From an uncultured Ruminococcus sp. (lineage in GTDB: Bacteria; Bacillota; Clostridia; Oscillospirales; Acutalibacteraceae): a DNA stretch of 43,400 bases. Below the pieces are notes generated by a model. It did not search any database and had not been told where the DNA came from. It was given only the letters and a program-made list of their open reading frames with translations. A program made the position numbers and the translations under genes. Location of the stretch: positions 1 through 43,400 of the forward strand of contig CACZCM010000004.1 of the NCBI GenBank assembly GCA_902779615.1, read 5' to 3'. Positions 8,034-16,015 of the stretch are shown piece after piece (positions within the stretch are counted from its first letter, which is position 1; the number at the start of each line of letters is the position of its first letter).

Positions 8034-8942
8034 TCAGCCGAATATATCGATATCATCAAACCTTACATTTTCCGACGTATTCGCCTGTTCTGCCATATGG
8101 TGATATTTGAATGCACACAATGCTGTGATCAAGGACGCTGCGCCTCTTATGTAAGCTAAGCTCAAACTCACGGTAACGTAAGTTTTGTCAGCATTTATAC
8201 CGAATGCGATAAACGCGTCCTTATAGCAATAATAAAGAAACGTGACGACTGCCGCAAGTATTATCAGCGCGCTCGCCACAGTCATTGAAAAAACTCCGAA
8301 TGTATGAGCGCCGTTATTCTTTGCCGCGCTTGTTTTCAATGTCAAGCGTATCGACTTTATAAATTCCACCTGCGATTGAGAATACCAGACCAGCATAAAC
8401 AGCGCAGCGTCGGAAACTGCCATCACAAGCAATATAAGCCATTTTTTGGACTCTGCCTTCTGTATGCCTGCTTTTGATAATTTGAATATATCTGCAAAAA
8501 ACACAGGTCCCTTTATAAAATATGCAGCCGTAAATATCATCATTACGGAAAATACTGCTATCAAAAAAACTAATTGTATTACAGACCACTTTTGCACTAT
8601 GCTAAGGCTTTTCTGCGGTGACGACTCTTTTGACGGATCGACGCTTGATATGTATACCCCGAAGAATACAAATGCAAAAAACAGCGACAACACCAACGAA
8701 GCGGCAACCGCTGCGCCTTGTATCCTCGTGGGCGAAAAATCCGGTGAATATTTCGACGTGACCAATTTCAGCAGAGTAAGCTCCAATATCTCATTCTTTG
8801 ATACAGAGATATACCCAAGGCAGAGTATCCTCAATATCAGAATTATCGGCATGGCTAATATCAACGGACTTCTGCCAAACCGTTTTACCATTAAGAAATT
8901 TCGTTCGTAATTATCGGAAGGAATGTAATTGATCTTTTTCAT
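8034..8942 (-). CDS. Polytopic membrane protein, unknown function
   Basis: 302-residue protein with about six hydrophobic segments (for example ILAMPIILILRILCLGYI near the N-terminus, then AAVAASLVLSLFFAFVFFG, SVIQLVFLIAVFSVMMIFTA, KWLILLVMAVSDAALFMLVW, VASALIILAAVVTFLYYCY and a final one near the C-terminus). I recognise no transporter signature. The second ATG (8942) was chosen because GAAGGAGCG lies nine bases upstream of it. The first ATG, at 8948, is only three bases from that site. It shares a terminator with the convergent XRE-like gene and may be co-inherited with it. Confidence 0.72.
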   Translation of the reverse strand: MKKINYIPSDNYERNFLMVKRFGRSPLILAMPIILILRILCLGYISVSKNEILELTLLKLVTSKYSPDFSPTRIQGAAVAASLVLSLFFAFVFFGVYISSVDPSKESSPQKSLSIVQKWSVIQLVFLIAVFSVMMIFTAAYFIKGPVFFADIFKLSKAGIQKAESKKWLILLVMAVSDAALFMLVWYSQSQVEFIKSIRLTLKTSAAKNNGAHTFGVFSMTVASALIILAAVVTFLYYCYKDAFIAFGINADKTYVTVSLSLAYIRGAASLITALCAFKYHHMAEQANTSENVRFDDIDIFG

Positions 8943-9145
8943 ACGCATCGCTCCTTCACAGAAAAACAGCTATTCTGCTATAATTATTCTAATTCATTTC
9001 AGCTCTAAATACAATAGCTTTTTTTAAAATTCGTGAATCGAATTTTATTTACCGTCTCTTTAAATAACAGAACGATACATTAAATACTTATTATTCTATT
9101 ATTTAATTGTTTTTGAATAATTTATAATTAAGCAAACGTTTTTGC

Positions 9146-9185
9146 AAAGTTTTCAACATTGCATTGAATCAATGTTGAAAACTTT
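9146..9185. repeat. Perfect 16-bp-stem hairpin
   Basis: Arms 9146-9161 and 9170-9185 are exact complements (AAAGTTTTCAACATTG) around an 8-base loop. It lies in the 440-bp gap between two minus-strand genes, immediately before a second perfect hairpin. Confidence 0.75.
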
Positions 9186-9187
9186 AT

Positions 9188-9228
9188 AAAAATAGTCGTT
9201 GAAGTATTTTGCTTCAACGACTATTTTT
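9188..9228. terminator. Perfect 17-bp-stem bidirectional terminator
   Basis: AAAAATAGTCGTTGAAG (9188-9204) pairs perfectly with 9212-9228 around a 7-base loop, and has an A-tract at one end and a T-tract at the other. It would end the minus-strand DUF1846 transcript before the membrane-protein gene. Confidence 0.75.
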
Positions 9229-9259
9229 GTGGTATTAAAATTTAGTAAAAAGCTGTTTT

Positions 9260-9386
9260 AAAAGCTCTGCTTTCAACAAGCAGATACAAACCGTATGCTT
9301 ATGCGTTCAGCATGAATATGGATCCTCTACTGAATGTGAGATGGAACCCGCCGCCTTAGAAACGGCGGACACCTCCTCTGTGGTTA
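9260..9386 (+). repeat. Repeat A, full-length copy (A1)
   Basis: In order: AAAAGCTCTGCTTT palindrome; CAACAAGCAGATAC; a hairpin around CCGTATGC; TTCAG...CTGAA stem; CGCCG/CGGCG stem; and the terminal CTCTGTGGTTAT. This terminal motif includes the minus-strand stop codon of the DUF1846 gene (9384-9386), so the repeat abuts or defines the gene end. It shares its order of parts with the copies at 19050, 33783 and 38300. Confidence 0.85.
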
Positions 9387-10868
9387 TCGGTGATAAAGCT
9401 TGTCGGATTCGTACTGTGGCTCACAAGTCAGGTCTATCCCCAATCTTCGGAATATATCATTATCCTCCTGAGATAAGATCACTACCGAATGCACCTGAGT
9501 GTTTTTAAGCTTAGACACCTGTTCCAAAGCAAGCTTGGCGTTATTATCATTCTCTGCGCTTACCGCCAAAGCAACCAGAACTTCATCAACGTGCATTCTT
9601 GGATTCTGATTCTTCATCACATTTTTCTTTAAATTCTGTATTGCACGAACGACCTCCTTAGGAAGGAGCAGAACTTCATCATCAATTCCAGCAAGCACCT
9701 TTAATGCATTCAGCATCATGGAGCATACTGCGCCGAGAAGATCCGTTGTTTTGCCGGTAATTATCCTTCCATCATTAAGCTCGATCGCAGCCACGGGATC
9801 CCGGTAGTTTTCGGAAAATTTATTAGCCACGACAGCGACCTTTCGATCGTCCTTCGTGATCTCAAGGCGGTTCATCAGCATCTCGATCTTTTTTACTTCA
9901 TCGAGCGCCGTTCCGGTTACCTTATGCTTTACAAGCGCGTCGTAATATCGCCGGATTATCTCCTGCTTTGAAGCCTCACGGATAACGGCGTCATCGGTAA
10001 TTGCAAAGCCCACCATGTTTACGCCCATATCCGTAGGAGATTTGTAGGGCGATTCTCCGTAGATCTTTGTAAAGATCGCATTCAGCACCGGGAATACTTC
10101 CACATCGCGGTTATAGTTTACGGTCGTCTTCCCATATGCCTGCAAATGCCACGGGTCTATCATATTGACATCGTTAAGATCGGCAGTTGCCGCTTCATAT
10201 GCCAGATTGATCGGGTGCATAAGCTCCATGCTCCAGACAGGGAATGTTTCGTACTTTGCGTAGCCCGCCTTCACGCCCCGCTTGTTTTCATGATAAAGCT
10301 GCGACATACAAGTTGCCATCTTGCCGCTGCCCGGTCCCGGCGCAGTTACAACGACCAGCGGACGGGAGGTTACGATATAATCATTTTTTCCGAAGCCTTC
10401 CTCGCTTACGATAAACTGCGGATTTGACGGGTAGCCATCTATAATATAGTGAAGGTATACCTTCACTCCAAGGTTTTCGAGCCGAGCCTTAAACTTATCG
10501 GCCGAAGGCTCGTGATTATACTGAGTGATTACAACGCTTCCGACATATAGTCCTATTTCCTTCAGCTTATCCATAAGACGCAGAATATCCATATCATATG
10601 TAATTCCGATATCGCTTCTCATTTTATTCTGTTCAATAGCTGCGGCGTTAATTGCAAAAATTATTTCTGTTTTGTCTTTGAGCTTTAAAAGCATTCTTAC
10701 CTTGCTGTCCGGCTGAAACCCGGGCAGTACACGTGAAGCGTGATGATCGTCAAACAGCTTGCCGCCGAACTCCATATAGAGCTTGCCGCCGAAGCTGCCA
10801 ATACGTTCGAGTATTTTCTCGGACTGAAGATGAAGGTATTTATCATTATCAAAACCAATTTTATTCAT
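9384..10868 (-). CDS. DUF1846 family protein
   Basis: 494-residue soluble protein matching the DUF1846 family of Firmicutes by its whole length and by remembered sequence features such as the start MNKIGFDNDKYL and the segment FGGKLFDDHHASRVLPGF. A nucleotide-binding-like glycine loop, TAPGPGSGKMAT, places Lys183 where a P-loop lysine would be. Structures are known for the family but, to my knowledge, no established reaction. It is monocistronic on the minus strand, and repeat A supplies its 3' boundary. Three imperfect 10-bp direct repeats (11056-11083) lie about 190 bp upstream and might be an operator. Confidence 0.88.
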   Translation of the reverse strand: MNKIGFDNDKYLHLQSEKILERIGSFGGKLYMEFGGKLFDDHHASRVLPGFQPDSKVRMLLKLKDKTEIIFAINAAAIEQNKMRSDIGITYDMDILRLMDKLKEIGLYVGSVVITQYNHEPSADKFKARLENLGVKVYLHYIIDGYPSNPQFIVSEEGFGKNDYIVTSRPLVVVTAPGPGSGKMATCMSQLYHENKRGVKAGYAKYETFPVWSMELMHPINLAYEAATADLNDVNMIDPWHLQAYGKTTVNYNRDVEVFPVLNAIFTKIYGESPYKSPTDMGVNMVGFAITDDAVIREASKQEIIRRYYDALVKHKVTGTALDEVKKIEMLMNRLEITKDDRKVAVVANKFSENYRDPVAAIELNDGRIITGKTTDLLGAVCSMMLNALKVLAGIDDEVLLLPKEVVRAIQNLKKNVMKNQNPRMHVDEVLVALAVSAENDNNAKLALEQVSKLKNTQVHSVVILSQEDNDIFRRLGIDLTCEPQYESDKLYHR

Positions 10869-11055
10869 TTAAAAACCACTCTTTTTCTGACTGTTGACGA
10901 GCACAGCTGCGCCCGATATCGACATATCCTGCCGAAAATAAAAAATAAGATATAATAAAAATGAGTCCGATGTTTTACAGAGCCATTTTCCAAGAAACAT
11001 CTACCATGAAATTATAACATATTTCGACCGACTAAATCAATGAACGTCATTTAAA

Positions 11056-11083
11056 TGTAACTAAGTGTAACTAATTGTAATAT
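11056..11083. repeat. 10-bp direct repeats, 2.5 copies
   Basis: TGTAACTAAG, TGTAACTAAT and TGTAATAT follow each other with a one-helical-turn period upstream of the minus-strand DUF1846 gene. They could be a regulator site or chance. Confidence 0.45.
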
Positions 11084-11105
11084 GCGCACCTATCAATCAA
11101 TTATT

Positions 11106-11320
11106 ATTATAGTAAGCGTCATTGAATAATAGAGTTGAGATTTGAGCTGATTTGTGGGAAAGTACTTAACGCTAAATGAGCTTTAATGTGGATCTGCTTG
11201 GAGCTGCGAATAAAAATTATTATTCCACTCTCAACTCTCCAAACTCCTACCTAAAAACAGTTTTTAGGTAAAGATTTATGTCGTTTACGATAAAAGCTCT
11301 GCTTTAAACCATCACAAGGC
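11106..11320 (+). repeat. Repeat B copy 1, joined to a partial repeat A
   Basis: About 185 bp that match, with substitutions and small gaps, the reverse complement of 33603-33785. Best-conserved blocks: TCATTGAATAATAG at the left, TAATGTG-ATCTGCTT-GAGCTGCGA in the middle and TAAAGATTTATGTCGTTTACGATAAAA at the right. At its right end it runs into AAAAGCTCTGCTTTAAAC, the opening of repeat A (11291-11320, truncated). No ORF is supported. It occupies the secA upstream region. Confidence 0.8.
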
Positions 11321-11421
11321 TTAACGCGGCATATGAAAAGATGTCTGTTTTCTTCCGTAAATTTTTTGTAAATAAATTATATTGATGTAAAATAAGTAGT
11401 GATTTTTTTCTAAATATATGT

Positions 11422-11427
11422 TATAAT
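11422..11427 (+). promoter_or_regulatory. Putative -10 box for secA
   Basis: TATAAT about 65 bp before the secA start. The -35 position holds only GTGATT, so assignment is tentative. Confidence 0.4.
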
Positions 11428-11491
11428 TCTATTAGGTATGTATGGTTGTCGCATGGATATCCATACAATATAAAAAATGAGGTGATACATC

Positions 11492-14404
11492 ATGGGTTTG
11501 CTGAAAGCTTTGTTTGGTGACTACAGCAAAAAAGAAATTAAAAGGATCAAACCTAAAGTAGACCGTATTTTAGAGCTTGAGGATACCTACTCCGCTATGA
11601 GCGAAGAGGAACTTAAAAATCAGACTAATATTCTGAAGGAAAGGCTCGCTGGCGGCGAAACTACAGACGATATACTTCCCGAAGCATTTGCTGTCTGCCG
11701 AGAGGCTGCATGGCGTGTGCTTGGTATGAAGCACTTCCCCGTTCAGATAATCGGCGGCATCATTCTTCATCAGGGGCGTATCAGCGAGATGAAAACAGGT
11801 GAAGGTAAAACGCTTGTAGCTACTCTTCCGGCTTACCTTAACGGTCTTACCGGAAACGGCGTTCATATCGTTACAGTAAACGACTATCTTGCACGCCGTG
11901 ACTCCGAGTGGATGGGCAAGCTTTACCGCTATCTTGGTCTGACTGTCGGTCTTATCGTACACGACCTCAATCCCGAGGCTCGAAAAGCCGCTTATGCTGC
12001 CGATATTACCTACGGCACCAACAACGAACTTGGCTTCGACTATCTAAGAGATAATATGGTAGTGTATAAAGATCAGAAGGTGCAGCGCGGACATAACTTT
12101 GCTATTGTCGATGAGGTCGACTCGATCCTCATCGATGAAGCGAGGACTCCGCTTATTATTTCAGGTCCCGGCGATAAATCCTCCGATATGTACGGGCGTG
12201 CCGATGTCCTTGCAAAGAGCATGAAAAAGAAGGTCTTTGAGGAGATCGACTCCAAGGAAGATAATGAGGATTATTATAAAGAAAACAATATTGATTACAT
12301 TGTTGATGAAAAGGCTAAAACTGCGACGCTTACTCAGGTCGGAGTTAAGAGAACGGAGCAGTTCTTCGGTATAGAGAACCTTACCGATCCCGACAATATT
12401 GAAATACAGCACTATATAAATCAGGCTATCAAAGCAAACTCCGTCATGAAACGTGATATCAACTACGTTGTCAAGGACGACCAGGTAATTATCGTTGATG
12501 AGTTCACAGGACGACTGATGTACGGCAGACGCTACAACGAAGGTCTGCATCAGGCTATCGAGGCTAAAGAGGGCGTTAAAGTCGAGAGTGAAAGCAAAAC
12601 GCTCGCTACGATCACTTTCCAGAATTACTTCCGTCTTTACAACAAGCTTTCCGGTATGACCGGTACGGCAATGACCGAAGAAGCGGAGTTCAGCGAGATC
12701 TACAAGCTTGACGTTGTGGAGATCCCAACAAATAAGCCGATCGCAAGAGTTGACCTGCCCGATTATATTTTCGGCACTGAAAACGGCAAGTTTACGGCGC
12801 TTATCGAAGATATCATCGCCGCTCACGAAAAGGGCCAGCCCGTACTTGTCGGTACGGTATCCATCGAAAAATCCGAGCTGCTCAGCAAACTGCTCAAGAA
12901 GAAAGGGATCCCTCATAATGTGCTCAATGCGAAGCACCACGAGAAGGAAGCAGAGATAGTTGCTCAGGCAGGCAAGAAGGGCGCTGTTACGATCGCCACA
13001 AACATGGCAGGACGAGGAACCGATATTATCCTTGGCGGTAACGCAGAATATATGGCTAAAGCCGAGATGAGAAAGCAGGGTATCGACGAGGATCTCATCG
13101 CCGAGGCTACAGGCTTCGCAGAAACTGATAACGAAGATATTCTCAATGCGCGTAAGATCTTCACCGAGCTTAACAACAAGTTTAAGGAAGAGATCAAGGA
13201 CGAGGCTGAGGAAGTTCGTCAGGCAGGCGGCTTGTACATCATGGGCACGGAGCGCCACGAATCAAGACGTATCGATAATCAGCTGAGAGGACGTTCGGGA
13301 CGTCAGGGCGACCCGGGTACTTCGAGATTCTATCTGTCGGGTGAAGACGATCTGCTCAGGCTGTTTGGAGGCGACAAGATCAAACAGATTATTGCAAGCT
13401 TTAATGTTGATGAAAGCGTGCCTCTGGAAAGCAAGATGCTTTCGAATATTGTTGAAAGCTCACAGCAGAAGCTTGAAGGCAGAAACTTTGAGATCCGTAA
13501 GAATGTGCTTCAGTTTGACGATGTTATGAACCGTCAGCGTGAGATCATTTACGGTCAGCGTGACCAAGTTCTTGACGGCGACGACCTCAGAGAAACAATA
13601 ATTAAGATGATCGAGCAGACTATCGAATCCACAGTTTCACACTATCTGCCCGAGGATTACACTAAAGAAACATGGAATTATGAAGGACTTAAAGAGTTCT
13701 ACAGAGGCTGGCTGATATCCGAGCATGACGAAGACTTTGACCTTACTGAAGAGGAACTTCGCGACACGGAGAGTGAGTATATCATTGAAAAGCTCAAAGA
13801 AAAAGCGATCAATATGTACGAAGAGAACGAACAGCTTCTCCCGCCTGCCGTTATGCGTGAAGCAGAGAGAGTATACCTGCTTAGAACGGTTGATAAGTAC
13901 TGGATGGAACACATCGACAATATGGACCAGCTTAAACAGGGAATTCGTCTGAGAGGCTACGGTCAGCATGACCCGGTAGTTGAGTACAGGATCGAAGGCT
14001 TTGATATGTTTGACGAAATGATAGATACTATTCGTCAGGATACCGTTAAGCTTATGCTTATCGCTCCGAAGAAGATCTACGAACAGCAAAAGGCGGCAAA
14101 TGAGATTAGAAAGCTTCAGGAGATCTCTCAGCGTCAGGCAGAGGCACACCGTGACGCAGCACGACAGACTGCTGCCGAAAAAGAAGAGCAGGAACGTGCT
14201 GCAAAGGAAGAGGAAGAAGCAGTGAAGTCGGTACTCAAGCGTGAACAGCTTGCAAAGCCAACATGGGTAAGCTCCGACGGCTCCGAACCGAAGAAGCCCG
14301 CTAAGAAATCAAATAAGAAGGTCGGCAGAAACGATCCCTGCCCCTGCGGAAGCGGCAAGAAGTACAAAAAGTGCTGCGGACTTAAAGAAAACAATCAAAA
14401 TTAA
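11492..14404 (+). CDS. secA: Preprotein translocase ATPase SecA
   Basis: 970-residue motor that drives Sec-dependent protein export through SecYEG at the inner face of the membrane. Walker A is GEGKT (Lys106 in MKTGEGKT). The [16 protein letters not shown] Walker B/DEAD-like motif, the preprotein cross-linking domain, GTDIILGG and [10 protein letters not shown] of the second nucleotide-binding fold, and the scaffold and wing regions follow. The C-terminus ends in the SEC-C zinc motif [14 protein letters not shown]. Longer than many Firmicutes SecA proteins owing to a charged Glu/Ala-rich linker (about residues 880-940). GAGGTGA precedes the ATG. It appears monocistronic, with a strong terminator after it. 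It is transcribed toward the origin, i.e. head-on to replication. Confidence 0.98.
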   Translation: MGLLKALFGDYSKKEIKRIKPKVDRILELEDTYSAMSEEELKNQTNILKERLAGGETTDDILPEAFAVCREAAWRVLGMKHFPVQIIGGIILHQGRISEMKTGEGKTLVATLPAYLNGLTGNGVHIVTVNDYLARRDSEWMGKLYRYLGLTVGLIVHDLNPEARKAAYAADITYGTNNELGFDYLRDNMVVYKDQKVQRGHNFAIVDEVDSILIDEARTPLIISGPGDKSSDMYGRADVLAKSMKKKVFEEIDSKEDNEDYYKENNIDYIVDEKAKTATLTQVGVKRTEQFFGIENLTDPDNIEIQHYINQAIKANSVMKRDINYVVKDDQVIIVDEFTGRLMYGRRYNEGLHQAIEAKEGVKVESESKTLATITFQNYFRLYNKLSGMTGTAMTEEAEFSEIYKLDVVEIPTNKPIARVDLPDYIFGTENGKFTALIEDIIAAHEKGQPVLVGTVSIEKSELLSKLLKKKGIPHNVLNAKHHEKEAEIVAQAGKKGAVTIATNMAGRGTDIILGGNAEYMAKAEMRKQGIDEDLIAEATGFAETDNEDILNARKIFTELNNKFKEEIKDEAEEVRQAGGLYIMGTERHESRRIDNQLRGRSGRQGDPGTSRFYLSGEDDLLRLFGGDKIKQIIASFNVDESVPLESKMLSNIVESSQQKLEGRNFEIRKNVLQFDDVMNRQREIIYGQRDQVLDGDDLRETIIKMIEQTIESTVSHYLPEDYTKETWNYEGLKEFYRGWLISEHDEDFDLTEEELRDTESEYIIEKLKEKAINMYEENEQLLPPAVMREAERVYLLRTVDKYWMEHIDNMDQLKQGIRLRGYGQHDPVVEYRIEGFDMFDEMIDTIRQDTVKLMLIAPKKIYEQQKAANEIRKLQEISQRQAEAHRDAARQTAAEKEEQERAAKEEEEAVKSVLKREQLAKPTWVSSDGSEPKKPAKKSNKKVGRNDPCPCGSGKKYKKCCGLKENNQN

Positions 14405-14422
14405 TAACAAGGATCAAGATCG

Positions 14423-14456
14423 CCCGATATGTTAATTCGCATATCGGGTTTTTTTT
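14423..14456 (+). terminator. Rho-independent terminator of secA
   Basis: CCCGATATG / CATATCGGG perfect 9-bp stem followed by eight T. Confidence 0.92.
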
Positions 14457-14573
14457 ACTATAAATTACTTGTTATGTAAGCTTGATTGTTACACATTATT
14501 TTACAGGAATAAATTGCATATATATAAAATTTTGGGAAACAATATGATCACATTATTTTTACGGAGGTTCAAC

Positions 14574-15230
14574 ATGAAAAAGGTTTATACTGTGATCATT
14601 TCTCTGCTAATTCTATCGATAATCGCCGCTGTTGTCGGTATGCACGTATCTGCGCTTTCAAAGTACGGCTCGACCGGCAGCGAGGTCACAAAAATTCAGC
14701 AAACTCTGCAGTCACTCGGATATTATAACGGTGCAATAGACGGAGTTTACGGCTCACAGACACGCAGCGCCGTAACATCATTCCAGCGTGATGTCGGATT
14801 GACCCCGGACGGCATTGCAGGATCTAAAACACTTTTGTATCTCGGTCTATCGAATTCATCGGGAAATTACGGATATTCACAAAGTGAGATCGATCTGTTG
14901 GCAAGGATAATATCCGCCGAATCCAGAGGCGAGCCATATGAAGGTCAGGTCGCAGTGGGAGCCGTGATCTTAAACCGTGTTGAACATCCATCTTTCCCAA
15001 ATACTATCGCCGGAGTAGTATATCAAAGCGGCGCATTCTCATGTGTTGATGATGGTCAGATCAATGAGCCTGTCTCAGAATCAAGCAAGCGTGCAGCAAT
15101 GGACGCTTTGAACGGCTGGGATCCGTCAAACGGCTGCATTTATTACTATAATCCGGTAACTGCAACAAGCCAATGGATACGTTCCCGTCCTATCATGCTG
15201 ACTATCGGTAAACACGTTTTCTGTATGTAG
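14574..15230 (+). CDS. sleB: SleB-type spore cortex/cell-wall hydrolase
   Basis: 218-residue exported peptidoglycan hydrolase. Residues 5-27 form a signal peptide or membrane anchor, residues about 32-90 a PG_binding_1 repeat (VTKIQQTLQSLGYYNGAIDG...TRSAVTSFQ), and residues about 104-218 a Hydrolase_2 (SleB/CwlJ) domain. Glu116 in IISAESRGE is the likely catalytic acid by family analogy. The start was set at 14574 because CGGAGG lies just upstream; the longer frame starting at 14469 lacks a ribosome site. In sporulating relatives this family degrades spore cortex during germination, but vegetative homologues with the same domains exist, so the sporulation link is inferred. No ypeB neighbour is present. 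Confidence 0.85.
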   Translation: MKKVYTVIISLLILSIIAAVVGMHVSALSKYGSTGSEVTKIQQTLQSLGYYNGAIDGVYGSQTRSAVTSFQRDVGLTPDGIAGSKTLLYLGLSNSSGNYGYSQSEIDLLARIISAESRGEPYEGQVAVGAVILNRVEHPSFPNTIAGVVYQSGAFSCVDDGQINEPVSESSKRAAMDALNGWDPSNGCIYYYNPVTATSQWIRSRPIMLTIGKHVFCM

Positions 15231-15232
15231 GT

Positions 15233-15328
15233 GGGCGAGTGCCCGCTGACAGTAACGCGCTTTGGTTTGTCTTTTCCTATAATTAATATCGCGCACGATA
15301 GTAATCTTCTGCGCAGCGGGCGCTTGAC
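15233..15328 (+). other. Structured segment after sleB
   Basis: GCCC at 15241-15244 can pair either with GGGC at 15233-15236 (GAGT loop) or, as part of an 11-bp stem, 15238-15248 with 15314-15324. The two folds exclude each other. A TATAAT lies inside (15278-15283). No gene is seen. Either a 3'UTR structure or a small RNA is possible. Confidence 0.35.
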
Positions 15329-15331
15329 CGC

Positions 15332-15366
15332 AAAAAACGCCTTACATTGCTGTAAGACGTTTTTTT
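15332..15366. terminator. Bidirectional terminator
   Basis: CAAAAAACGCCTTACA...TGTAAGACGTTTTTTTT hairpin between convergent sleB and the minus-strand gene at 15379. It has an A-tract and a T-tract. Confidence 0.88.
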
Positions 15367-15378
15367 TGTGTTGGACAA

Positions 15379-16014
15379 TTATTCACTGTTTCGTGAATAA
15401 ACTGTGATTTTGGGCTTTTTATTAATAGTAATATTCGGACATTTCTCGGTGATAGTTTTCTGTAGTTCCTTAAAGACAGCGTCGCTCTGGCTGTTAAATC
15501 TATATTGGCATAAATTATAACCGATTCCCTCGATTTCAATTTCAATATAGCATTTATCGTTGTGTCTTCTTCCGAAATCGTCGACTTTAACGATCTGCCG
15601 AAGACCAATCGATCTTAGTGTGCTATACTCGGCAATGATTCCCGTGCCGCGAACGAAATAATATGTATCTCCCGCGACAAGATCTCCTTCCGCAAGATAT
15701 TTTCCGGTGCGAAAATCATCGGCTACATTTTCCGCAGTGCCGTTTTTGTTTATTGTTTTAAGGCATTTTATATATTTCATCAAAGATGCGTCGGACATAA
15801 AAAATCGAACTAACCTCGCGACTCCATAGAACAATAACAATATAAAAATGCTCGATAAAATCTGATCGGAGCTGCGGTTCATGATCGACAATACCCCGGG
15901 CACTGCGCCGATCCCAATAATCACAAAATACAAAACATGAGCCATCGTGTCGCTTGACCCTGTCGTGCAGAACTTTTGTATTTGATTGAAAGTGTTGGTT
16001 ATCTTCTCGTCCAT
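15379..16014 (-). CDS. Two-TM membrane protein, unknown function
   Basis: 211 residues. Two hydrophobic helices (about residues 24-44 and 52-69) are followed by a soluble region of about 140 residues with alternating beta-like character and no motif I recognise. Its ATG follows the serS stop codon by one base, so it is probably translated from the serS message by coupling. A terminator lies just downstream, making it the last gene of a parA-parB-serS transcript (inference). Confidence 0.7.
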   Translation of the reverse strand: MDEKITNTFNQIQKFCTTGSSDTMAHVLYFVIIGIGAVPGVLSIMNRSSDQILSSIFILLLFYGVARLVRFFMSDASLMKYIKCLKTINKNGTAENVADDFRTGKYLAEGDLVAGDTYYFVRGTGIIAEYSTLRSIGLRQIVKVDDFGRRHNDKCYIEIEIEGIGYNLCQYRFNSQSDAVFKELQKTITEKCPNITINKKPKITVYSRNSE

Positions 16015-16015
16015 C

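Noticed and set aside
10724-10742. Third parS candidate around a CACGTG core
   Set aside because: The flanks (AGTA/AAGC) break the palindrome, so it does not match parS.
12161-13258. 365-codon frame antisense to secA
   Set aside because: It is a shadow of a highly conserved gene whose motifs are intact on the plus strand.
15231-15328. tRNA gene downstream of sleB
   Set aside because: There is no acceptor, D-arm and T-arm arrangement or GTTC motif; the stems do not form a cloverleaf.
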